DNA from: an uncultured Bacteroidota bacterium
GTDB lineage: Bacteria; Bacteroidota; Bacteroidia; Bacteroidales; SZUA-534
Reading direction: 5' to 3'
Length of the DNA stretch: 5,470 nucleotides
Assembly (NCBI GenBank): GCA_937900725.1
Contig: CALCFP010000105.1
Location: forward strand, 1-5,470
Shown piece after piece: positions 1 through 5,169 of the stretch. The notes below the pieces were generated by a model. The model was not told the origin of the DNA and did no database searches. It worked only from the letters and a program-made list of their open reading frames with translations. Both the position numbers and the translations under genes were made by a program. Within the stretch, counting starts at the first letter, position 1. Every line of letters begins with the position of its first letter.

Positions 1-144
1 CATATAGAGATCAGAAGATTTCATGGCCTCGGTCTGTGAAATGCCGCCGACGTTACGCATTTTCGTGAATGCCGCGAGGTTTTTGAAATAATGAGCCTCA
101 TCCACGAACAGCCGGTCAACGCCCAGCTCCTCGAAGGTGACAAC
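1..144 (-). other. Fragment of a conjugative-element DEAH-box (SNF2/N6-methylase-type) helicase, in frame with the GIN ORF
   Basis: The last 48 codons of the minus-strand ORF read VVTFEELGVDRLFVDEAHYF (residues 175-194) and continue with FTKMRNVGGISQTEAMKSSD (residues 200-219). This is the Walker B/DEAH region, DEAH at residues 189-192, of the very large SNF2-like helicase/methylase proteins carried by integrative conjugative elements and some phages. From memory, the 'LAAFTKMRNVGGISQTEAMKSSDLYM' type is more typical of Firmicutes elements than of Bacteroides ones, but this was not searched. Neither the N-terminal part (Walker A) nor the C-terminal helicase lobe is present here, so this piece cannot be active alone. 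The continuation would lie to the left of the window. Confidence 0.7.
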
Positions 145-666
145 CGTACCTGCGGCTGTGGAGATTGGAATCTGGCCAAGACTTGAGACATCGATGTAGC
201 CGTCTGTGACGTCACTGCAAAGGTGGATGGTGTTGCGCTCGCCATCGCCGATTGTGACGTTTCCGTACTTGTTCATAAGATTAAGGTCGAGATACGAAGG
301 CATAACCACTACATAGTTCAGTTCAAAATCGCTCGACTTTAGGCTCGACGGTATTTCAGACTTTGCGGTGACCTTGTTGTCAGCCATTTCAATCGACACT
401 TTGATTTTGGAGCAAATCTTTTCCGACTCGCTTGTAGAACGCGCCTTCCCGACGATATAGGCATCAATTGTGATATGGTCGTCAAAGGTGTTCTCGATAG
501 TGATATTGCCGTTGCGGTTCAATATCTCGAAAGTGCATCCACGATTGACATCAAACTCCTTGTGCACATTTGTGATGAAGTTGTGTGAAGCAAAAACCGA
601 CATTGGCAGCAAAATGCTTGCTGCGACAATTAAACTATAAATCAACCTTTTCATTTTGTTGTTCAT
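1..666 (-). CDS. Exported GIN/DUF4097-like protein, 3' end missing and fused in frame to helicase sequence
   Basis: The frame is open from ATG 666-664 to the window edge (222 codons, no stop). Residues 6-27 form a signal peptide (hydrophobic core SLIVAASILL, likely cleavage SVFA/SH), so the product should be exported. Residues 30-141 have the beta-rich pattern of the head-GIN/DUF4097 type, with two similar strands, NRNGNITIENT (50-60) and NKYGNVTIGD (132-141). Such proteins are often encoded behind a sigma factor and a small membrane protein in Bacteroidota; their exact function is unknown. The start overlaps the 3' end of the upstream gene by 32 bp. A second in-frame ATG at 654, directly before Lys-Arg, fits the signal peptide equally well and would give a 20-bp overlap. 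From residue 175 the protein instead resembles a DEAH helicase, and residues 142-174 match nothing I recognise. Either the real GIN gene is truncated by a rearrangement or the window edge is chimeric. Confidence 0.7.
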   Translation of the reverse strand, partial: MNNKMKRLIYSLIVAASILLPMSVFASHNFITNVHKEFDVNRGCTFEILNRNGNITIENTFDDHITIDAYIVGKARSTSESEKICSKIKVSIEMADNKVTAKSEIPSSLKSSDFELNYVVVMPSYLDLNLMNKYGNVTIGDGERNTIHLCSDVTDGYIDVSSLGQIPISTAAGTVVTFEELGVDRLFVDEAHYFKNLAAFTKMRNVGGISQTEAMKSSDLYM

Positions 667-1249
667 TTAATTGTTTGATATTATTCAAGTTTGTTATAAT
701 CTGATTCATTACGTTAATCTTGATTTGGTAGTGATTTACCAAAGCATCGATAAGTACAGGATTGTCGGGGTCGGCCTTGAGTTCCTTTTGAAGGTTGACG
801 AACAGCTCGTCCATTTCCGACAATTCCTTAAGCAGTTCCTTTTTATGCTCATCGTCCATATTCTCAGAGGCGCGAATCTGGTCGAGCCTGTTATCGACAA
901 GGCTGACATAGTAGTCTTCGGCCTGCTCGTATTCAGGGTTGGTCTTCGACTTGACGTACTGCGAAGTGCGCTGCACGAAGTCGCGAGCCGCGTTGGCATC
1001 GACATCGGCCACCTTTGACTCGATGAGGCGTGCACTGTTATCGACCCAGCAGTCGACCACTACAGCGCCGACAGTGATTGATATGGCAACCATTGCCGCT
1101 ATTTTCAGGACATAGTTTGTTATCAGTTTACGGCTGTGCTTGTGCTCCATTTCAAGTTTCTGCTGAAACCGTTCGAAATGGCCAAAACTTGGCTCATCGA
1201 CATCAAACAAGTCGCGATTCTGTTCGATAAACGATTTTAATTCATCCAT
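635..1249 (-). CDS. Single-pass membrane protein, putative anti-sigma partner of the adjacent ECF sigma factor
   Basis: This 204-residue protein has an acidic N-terminal segment (1-43, with the motif EPSFGHFERFQQKL at 19-32), one transmembrane helix at about 44-66 (YVLKIAAMVAISITVGAVVV) and a highly charged, probably helical or coiled-coil C-terminal part (about 80-200). That layout suggests a cytoplasmic sigma-binding tail and an extracytoplasmic sensor part. Its ATG lies inside the last codons of the sigma gene (13-bp overlap), so translation is probably coupled and the two products made in matched amounts. The next gene downstream also overlaps it. Small proteins with the 'EP..GHFERF' start are common directly after RpoE-like sigma genes in Bacteroidota and are usually left as hypothetical. 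I see no zinc-binding HxxxCxxC anti-sigma motif, so the anti-sigma role rests on position and topology. The only cysteine (C67) sits just after the membrane helix. Confidence 0.7.
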   Translation of the reverse strand: MDELKSFIEQNRDLFDVDEPSFGHFERFQQKLEMEHKHSRKLITNYVLKIAAMVAISITVGAVVVDCWVDNSARLIESKVADVDANAARDFVQRTSQYVKSKTNPEYEQAEDYYVSLVDNRLDQIRASENMDDEHKKELLKELSEMDELFVNLQKELKADPDNPVLIDALVNHYQIKINVMNQIITNLNNIKQLNEQQNEKVDL

Positions 1250-1806
1250 AATCCAACATTTTTTTGTTCAAGCATTTCCTGCAGTTTCTTTTTGGCTCTC
1301 GAGTAGCCGGTGCGCACAGCGGCGTTGCTTATGCCCAATATCTGGCTAATCTCCTCGTGGTCGTAGCCTTCAATAAGGTATAGAGTCAACAATACTCGAT
1401 AGTTGTCAGGCATTGCAGCGATTGCCGATTTAACTTGTTCTACTTTCAGATCGACCTCATCGCCATTGTAATGGTCATCATCGATGACAGTGCGGCCTTC
1501 CTCAAGCGGGTCGAGGTCGAGCGATTTTTTCTTCAATACGTCGAGCGAGCGGTTAACCACGATGCGCTTCAGCCACGAGCCGAAACTCACCTCGCCGCGG
1601 AAAGAGTCGATATTCCGGAACGCTGACAGGAACGCGTCCTGCATAACGTCCTCGGCTTCCATCGAGTCCTTCCCAAATCGCAGACAGGTGTTGTACATCG
1701 CCTTGTAGTACAATTTGTAAATCTCGAATTGGGCCTTGCTGCTCCCTTTCCGGCATTCGTCAATCAACTGACTGTGAATATCTACGTATTTCGATTCCAA
1801 AATCAT
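1237..1806 (-). CDS. ECF-family RNA polymerase sigma factor (sigma-70 family, RpoE-like)
   Basis: This 189-residue protein has the two-domain ECF layout. Region 2 lies at about 24-93, with AEDVMQDAFLSAFRNIDSF (51-69) for core and -10 recognition and FGSWLKRIVVNRSLDVLKKK (75-94) as the region 2.4 helix. Region 4 lies at about 122-180, with LPENYR-like MPDNYRVLLTLYLIEGYDHEEISQILGIS and a helix-turn-helix at about 148-172 ending in VRTGYSRAKKKL. It directs RNA polymerase to a specific set of promoters, most likely in response to an envelope signal relayed by the membrane protein encoded next to it. Length is normal for the family and no conserved part is missing. The chosen ATG (1806-1804) follows a candidate ECF promoter by about 20 bp, which suggests autoregulation. 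It is transcribed away from a second ECF sigma gene at 2107. The regulon and signal cannot be told from sequence. Confidence 0.95.
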   Translation of the reverse strand: MILESKYVDIHSQLIDECRKGSSKAQFEIYKLYYKAMYNTCLRFGKDSMEAEDVMQDAFLSAFRNIDSFRGEVSFGSWLKRIVVNRSLDVLKKKSLDLDPLEEGRTVIDDDHYNGDEVDLKVEQVKSAIAAMPDNYRVLLTLYLIEGYDHEEISQILGISNAAVRTGYSRAKKKLQEMLEQKNVGLWMN

Positions 1807-1825
1807 TTCGTATTACATCCACAAA

Positions 1826-1851
1826 GACGTGGCATTTTTCCAAATGTAACA
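1826..1851 (-). promoter_or_regulatory. Candidate ECF-type promoter of the minus-strand sigma operon
   Basis: On the minus strand, TGTTACA (1851-1845) is followed after 15 bp by CGTC (1829-1826). This resembles the GTAAC/CGTC-type -35 and -10 elements that ECF sigma factors of Bacteroidota often use to transcribe their own genes. It would start transcription around 1818-1820 and leave a short leader before ATG 1806. An overlapping TACATTTG (1848-1841) also matches the housekeeping -7 box, so the site could instead be, or also be, a weak primary promoter. Motif reading only. Confidence 0.45.
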
Positions 1852-1994
1852 CTTGTTGTGAAAATTTTTTCGGTAACGTAATCAGAAAACGTCAATTTAT
1901 GGGATTGGGTGTTGATTCAGTCAAGTAATAAGTTTACCATTCGCTTTCTCCGATTACTTCAGAATAATAGAATAGCGGATTTTATTTGTCATAG

Positions 1995-2008
1995 ATGTTG
2001 TACAACAT
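1995..2008. promoter_or_regulatory. 14-bp perfect palindrome, possible operator
   Basis: ATGTTGTACAACAT is a perfect dyad with no spacer, about 60 bp upstream of the -35 element of the plus-strand candidate promoter and about 145 bp from the minus-strand one. With no central loop it is better suited to binding a dimeric regulator as DNA than to forming an RNA hairpin. No regulator is known for it, and a 14-bp palindrome can arise by chance. Confidence 0.3.
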
Positions 2009-2068
2009 GACCGCGAAAACAAATGAAAAACCACTTTTTTTGTAAAAACTAAAAAAAATCACGGTTTT

Positions 2069-2095
2069 GTGTAATATTTCGCAAGTAACGTTGTC
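2069..2095 (+). promoter_or_regulatory. Candidate ECF-type promoter of the plus-strand sigma operon
   Basis: TGTAATA (2070-2076) is followed after 15 bp by TGTC (2092-2095), then TAAAA. This is the same layout as the minus-strand candidate (TGTTACA, 15 bp, CGTC) and has the 'GTCTAA' look often seen just before ECF sigma genes in Bacteroidota. The -10 element ends 11 bp before ATG 2107, so the transcript would have a leader of only a few bases. Confidence 0.45.
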
Positions 2096-2106
2096 TAAAA
2101 GGCAGA

Positions 2107-2697
2107 ATGATTCAAACAGCGAACACCGAAGAACAAAGGCACATCAGCGCGATAGCCGATTTGCTGGATGCGGGTGACCGTAAGGCCGCTGCGTCAGAAT
2201 ACGCTTACTTTGTGAAACGGTACTCGCAAAAGGTTCTTGATTTTACGATGCATATGGTGAGCAACCGAGCCGATGCCGAAGAGTTGGCACAAAACGCTTT
2301 CGTCAAGGCATTCAACAAATTCGAGACATTCGAAGGACGAGCCTCGTTTCTGACGTGGGTGAGCCGAATCGCCTACAACGAATCGATTAACCACCTGAAA
2401 CGCCGTAAGATATGCTTGATTGACATTGATGACACCCAAATTGCCGAAAGCCAGATAGACGAAGATCTATCGACTGGACGCGACGAACGCATAAGGTTGA
2501 TGAAAGACGCAATAGAGTGTCTACAGCCCGACGAGCGGATGCTGGTGCAGCTCTATTATTACGAAGACAAGCCCCTTCAAGAAATTGCCTTCATAATGGA
2601 CGCCGAGCCCAATGCATTGGCAGTCAAACTTCACCGAATTAGAAAGAAATTATTGGCAATAATAAAACAAAAAGAAAATGAACAAGTTGAACGATAA
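2107..2697 (+). CDS. Second ECF-family RNA polymerase sigma factor
   Basis: This 196-residue protein has region 2 at about 32-100, with NRADAEELAQNAFVKAFNKF (53-72) and the region 2.4 helix FLTWVSRIAYNESINHLKRR (81-100). An acidic linker (104-127) follows, then region 4 at about 128-185, with LQPDERMLVQLYYYEDKPLQ (139-158) and a helix-turn-helix ending in LAVKLHRIRKKL. It should direct RNA polymerase to its own promoter set. It is only distantly similar to the sigma factor encoded divergently at 1237-1806 (shared family motifs, different region 4 recognition helix: LAVKLHRIRKK versus VRTGYSRAKKK), so the two are not a recent duplication. The gene overlaps the next one by 20 bp, which points to translational coupling with a membrane-bound partner. 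The start at 2107 is the only reasonable ATG ahead of region 2. Signal and regulon are unknown. Confidence 0.93.
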   Translation: MIQTANTEEQRHISAIADLLDAGDRKAAASEYAYFVKRYSQKVLDFTMHMVSNRADAEELAQNAFVKAFNKFETFEGRASFLTWVSRIAYNESINHLKRRKICLIDIDDTQIAESQIDEDLSTGRDERIRLMKDAIECLQPDERMLVQLYYYEDKPLQEIAFIMDAEPNALAVKLHRIRKKLLAIIKQKENEQVER

Positions 2698-3631
2698 CGA
2701 CATACGCGAAGCCTTGAGCCGAAGCGAAGCGGAAAAAACGGCACCCGAAGTGCCCGATGACTTTCTCGCCAGCATTATGGACAAGATTGAAGCCGAGCCC
2801 AAAAACAAAACCGTGAAACTATGGCGCTGGGTTGCCGCAGCGGCCTGCATCGCGCTTGTGGCCGGAATAGGAAGCGCAATTCTGCTTACCGACAATACTG
2901 CTCAAAAATCGGTTTTAGTAGCCGAGACAACAACCGAAGAAATTGCTGAATGTCAGCCAATTGTCACAAAAACCGACACTATGGCTGAACCAATTACGGT
3001 TCCCGAAACGAAAGCAGAAAATCCAAAAGCGGAACCAGTGGCAAAGCCGAAAACCGAACCTCAGCCTGCACCTAATCCGAATCTGAGAATGGAACGGCCT
3101 CACTACGCAGAAAGCAAGCCGGCAAACGTGGCCGACGACAGTGTGTCAACTGGCAATGTCGCCATTCAAGATGCCATCGACAACAATTATGCTGAAAACA
3201 AGCCTGAAAACAACCATAAATATCTTGACCCGGCATTAATGGATAAATTTATATTGAAAATGGCTGAATATCAAGGCGTAAGCAAGATAAAATCAGAATG
3301 TTCGGCCACAAGTGACGCCGATTTTGTCGAGTCTTTCTATGTATTCCCTATCAAAGAAGATTTTGATGTTCTCGGACGCTTTTTGCTGATGGCCAGCAAC
3401 TATTCAAACACCGCACCGGGCTACATATTCAACAACTCTGAACAGCAGGTATTCTTCACTATTGATGATGAGCCAAACGGGCTGAACTACCTTTGGATAG
3501 CCGAGCGGATAGGCAATTCCCAAATAATGATCTACAGCACTCACGCACCAAATAATATTGAATATGAATCTGACTGCTACCAGCAGTTCCACAATAACTT
3601 GACAATCGCCAATCTCAATACATATTATTAA
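2678..3631 (+). CDS. Single-pass membrane protein with extracytoplasmic domain, putative anti-sigma partner
   Basis: This 317-residue protein has a short acidic N-terminal tail (1-47) containing VPDDFLASIMDKI (25-37), a motif of the 'P-x-x-F-x-x-x-[IV]-M-x-x-I' kind seen in many Bacteroidota sigma-partner proteins. One transmembrane helix follows at about 50-70 (RWVAAAACIALVAGIGSAIL). A low-complexity linker rich in Pro, Glu, Lys and Thr spans about 80-180, and a folded C-terminal domain about 181-317, with YVFPIKEDFDVLGRFLLMAS (221-240) and IMIYSTHAPNN (283-293). It overlaps the sigma gene by 20 bp (its ATG is in the last codons of that gene), so the proteins are probably made together. The layout suits an anti-sigma factor with a cytoplasmic binding tail and a periplasmic sensing head on a flexible tether. 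I recall similar unnamed C-terminal domains behind ECF sigma genes in other Bacteroidales but know no assigned function. No zinc-binding anti-sigma motif is visible, so the role is inferred from topology and context. Confidence 0.72.
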   Translation: MNKLNDNDIREALSRSEAEKTAPEVPDDFLASIMDKIEAEPKNKTVKLWRWVAAAACIALVAGIGSAILLTDNTAQKSVLVAETTTEEIAECQPIVTKTDTMAEPITVPETKAENPKAEPVAKPKTEPQPAPNPNLRMERPHYAESKPANVADDSVSTGNVAIQDAIDNNYAENKPENNHKYLDPALMDKFILKMAEYQGVSKIKSECSATSDADFVESFYVFPIKEDFDVLGRFLLMASNYSNTAPGYIFNNSEQQVFFTIDDEPNGLNYLWIAERIGNSQIMIYSTHAPNNIEYESDCYQQFHNNLTIANLNTYY

Positions 3632-3648
3632 TTTAAAACATTATCAAA

Positions 3649-4893
3649 ATGAAAAAAAGAATCATTGCTTTGAGCATAATGGCACTGTTTTGTGCCAACG
3701 TAAAGGCTCAATCAGACGTGACATACGAACCGACGACAAGGACGAGCAAGTCTTTTGCCAATGTTGTGGCTCAATCAGAGAACCAAACTATTCTTTACAA
3801 AAGCAGATGTTGCATAACGCGCAGCCCGCAACCGATAAAAATAAGATTAACTGATGAAGAAAACAATGAATACAAAAAGACATCTGTTGTATGGCCAAAC
3901 AACGAAAAAGACAGTTGGATGAAAGACACTTGCTGGGTAAAAGCGCCTGTCATCAGCACCGAATATTACGACTCCTTGTTTCCTGGCATGAGAGATGCAA
4001 TAATCTACAATCCAAAAGCCGACTTGGTTGTAATCAATTGGATGCTGGCTATAGAAAACGATGAAACCGTGCTACACTGTTTCTTCACAATGCCGGCCGA
4101 CGAAGTAACCAATCTTTTCCTTGCAATGGAGGAGACAGCCATTGTTGATTTAGAGACTGGGGTTAATTATCGAATCAAGCGAACCGAGCCCGAATGTATG
4201 AGGAAGCATATTGGCGTAAAAGCAAAAAAAGGCGATATCCTCGACTTCAAGATTTACTTTCCCAAACTATCAGACACCACCAGTCGTGTGTCAATATATA
4301 CTGTCCCATTATGGTCTCAATATGGCGGAGTAGAGTACAAATTAACACAAAAAAAAATCGAGGAAAAGTACGATGACGTTCCGAACATCATCTCTCCAAC
4401 CTTTGTAAGTAATGGTAATGGCGAAAAATACAATAAAGACAACTGGGATACTTGGCGACACTACAAAGATGCGCATCTTATAAAACCTGTCAAAGAAGGC
4501 ACAATGGCTCTTTGGAACACGCCAGATGCGACATATATTGCCGTTGCCCACGAACAAAACTCTATGGGAGAATACTATGCCATACCCGAAGGAACAATGC
4601 TTATCGATGACAGCGGGAACCGATACACGCTTAAGCAATTTGGCGGTGGCAATCTACCTATTGGTGAATTATTCTGGATAGACGGATATTCTGGCGACTT
4701 CCTCACATTTTTAATGGAATTCGAACCTTTGCCACCTACCGTCACCTCGTTCAGTTTCATTGAACCAGACCTGGAACCTTTTTACGTAATGTTTGCAGAT
4801 CCACATGGTACGGTTATTTCCAACCTAAATGTCAACGAACTTCGCAAAAACCAATCGTTATTTAAACACAATCCACGGGTTGTTAAAGAATAG
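3649..4893 (+). CDS. Exported protein of unknown function with two diverged copies of a beta-rich domain
   Basis: This 414-residue protein begins with a clear signal peptide (MKKRIIALSIMALFCANVKA, likely cleavage after Ala20). The lone Cys15 does not sit in a lipobox, so it is probably a soluble periplasmic or secreted protein rather than a lipoprotein. Two segments share one pattern, about residues 125-225 and 285-385. Each has a 'T-x-(I/L)-x-D-x-x-(T/S)G-x-x-Y-x-(I/L)K' step (163-177 and 316-329), then a 'G-D-(I/F)-L-x-F' strand (195-200 and 349-354), then FP-L or FEPLP and a segment ending near a Pro. The second copy, with FEPLPPTVTSFSFIEPD (358-374), matches a domain common in Bacteroidota exported proteins that I cannot name. 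Cysteines lie at 54, 55, 95, 144 and 183, all in the first half. It starts 17 bp after the membrane protein gene and ends just before a terminator, so it is the last gene of the sigma operon and a probable direct target of that sigma factor. Confidence 0.85.
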   Translation: MKKRIIALSIMALFCANVKAQSDVTYEPTTRTSKSFANVVAQSENQTILYKSRCCITRSPQPIKIRLTDEENNEYKKTSVVWPNNEKDSWMKDTCWVKAPVISTEYYDSLFPGMRDAIIYNPKADLVVINWMLAIENDETVLHCFFTMPADEVTNLFLAMEETAIVDLETGVNYRIKRTEPECMRKHIGVKAKKGDILDFKIYFPKLSDTTSRVSIYTVPLWSQYGGVEYKLTQKKIEEKYDDVPNIISPTFVSNGNGEKYNKDNWDTWRHYKDAHLIKPVKEGTMALWNTPDATYIAVAHEQNSMGEYYAIPEGTMLIDDSGNRYTLKQFGGGNLPIGELFWIDGYSGDFLTFLMEFEPLPPTVTSFSFIEPDLEPFYVMFADPHGTVISNLNVNELRKNQSLFKHNPRVVKE

Positions 4894-4925
4894 TCGCACT
4901 AACAAACCTAAACCATTCATTTTGG

Positions 4926-4959
4926 AAGGCGTACCACTTGGTACGCCTTTGTTGTTTTT
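4926..4959 (+). terminator. Intrinsic terminator of the plus-strand sigma operon
   Basis: A perfect 10-bp stem, AAGGCGTACC (4926-4935) and GGTACGCCTT (4940-4949), encloses the tetraloop ACTT and is followed by a T-rich tract (TGTTGTTTTT). It lies 32 bp after the stop codon of the exported-protein gene and should end that transcript. Confidence 0.88.
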
Positions 4960-4991
4960 ACGGGAGAAATTGACATCTGCTTATAATATTT

Positions 4992-5015
4992 CGGACACAT
5001 TCGATGTGTCCCTAC
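4992..5015 (-). repeat. REP-like hairpin, copy 1
   Basis: Read on the minus strand, this 24-bp unit is a GTAG tetranucleotide (5015-5012) directly followed by an 8-bp perfect stem, GGACACAT (5011-5004) and ATGTGTCC (5000-4993), around the 3-base loop CGA. A GTAG or GGAG foot 5' of a short hairpin is the hallmark of REP elements mobilised by RAYT (TnpA-REP, Y1 tyrosine) transposases. No such transposase lies in this window. Confidence 0.7.
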
Positions 5016-5041
5016 GTAAATGATTACGGCACGTTCCATAG

Positions 5042-5065
5042 CGGACACATTCGATGTGTCCCTAC
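5042..5065 (-). repeat. REP-like hairpin, copy 2
   Basis: This unit is identical over all 24 bases to the copy at 4992-5015 and has the same orientation, starting exactly 50 bp further on. Flanking bases differ on both sides, so the repeat unit is exactly 24 bp: GTAG foot plus GGACACAT-CGA-ATGTGTCC hairpin plus one G on the minus strand. The 26-bp spacer between the copies is unrelated sequence. Confidence 0.75.
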
Positions 5066-5077
5066 AATTTTTTGCAC

Positions 5078-5097
5078 GAATGTTTTCGAAAACATTC
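5078..5097. repeat. 20-bp perfect palindrome
   Basis: GAATGTTTTCGAAAACATTC reads the same on both strands over all 20 positions. It could form an 8-bp hairpin with a TCGA loop or serve as a dyad binding site about 130 bp before the yitT-like gene. There is no T-tract after it, so it is not an intrinsic terminator. Confidence 0.6.
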
Positions 5098-5119
5098 AAT
5101 TACATATTTCGGCACACCA

Positions 5120-5169
5120 CGTCTATACAATTGAGAATTGATAAATCCAATTGTCATTTTGTATAGACG
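5120..5169. repeat. 11-bp inverted repeat (CGTCTATACAA / TTGTATAGACG)
   Basis: CGTCTATACAA (5120-5130) is the exact reverse complement of TTGTATAGACG (5159-5169). Between them, AATTG (5136-5140) and CAATT (5148-5152) can form a small inner stem, and CAATTG occurs twice (5128-5133, 5148-5153). The right arm is shared with the hairpin at 5161-5188, so the two structures exclude each other. Confidence 0.6.

Larger units (their letters stand above)
1807..2106. promoter_or_regulatory. Divergent intergenic regulatory region between two ECF sigma operons
   Basis: This 300-bp AT-rich region separates two sigma genes transcribed away from each other and must hold the promoters of both operons. No ORF of note lies in it. 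It contains one candidate ECF-type promoter at each end, a 14-bp palindrome at 1995-2008 and long A/T tracts (about 2030-2060). The middle (about 1880-1980) shows no clear motif. I found no complete Bacteroidota housekeeping promoter (TTTG, 19-21 bp, TANNTTTG). One perfect TANNTTTG box, TACATTTG, lies on the minus strand at 1848-1841 without a matching TTTG upstream. Confidence 0.7.

Noticed and set aside
671..1018. Plus-strand ORF of 115 codons opposite the left membrane protein gene
   Set aside because: It is antisense to a well-supported coding region, has no recognisable domain, and its open frame follows from the codon use of the real gene.
736..1035. Minus-strand ORF of 99 codons inside the membrane protein gene in another frame
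   Set aside because: It is a Ser/Arg/Thr-rich translation typical of an out-of-frame reading, wholly contained in the real gene.
2194..2439. Minus-strand ORF of 81 codons within the second sigma gene
   Set aside because: It is antisense to conserved sigma region 2 and has no domain or plausible start context.
3649..3708. Lipoprotein signal peptide at Cys15 of the exported protein
   Set aside because: The residues before the cysteine (Ala-Leu-Phe) do not fit a lipobox, while VKA/QS gives a good ordinary cleavage site.
4342..4638. Minus-strand ORF of 98 codons within the exported-protein gene
   Set aside because: It is a shadow on the opposite strand of a gene supported by signal peptide, domain pattern and operon position.
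4829..5023. Short plus-strand ORF crossing the end of the operon, the terminator and a REP copy
   Set aside because: It runs through a strong terminator hairpin and a repeat unit and shows no protein-like features.
4992..5065. CRISPR array (two 24-bp repeats with a 26-bp spacer)
   Set aside because: There are only two units, each a complete hairpin with a GTAG foot, and no further copies, leader or cas genes. A REP pair explains it better.
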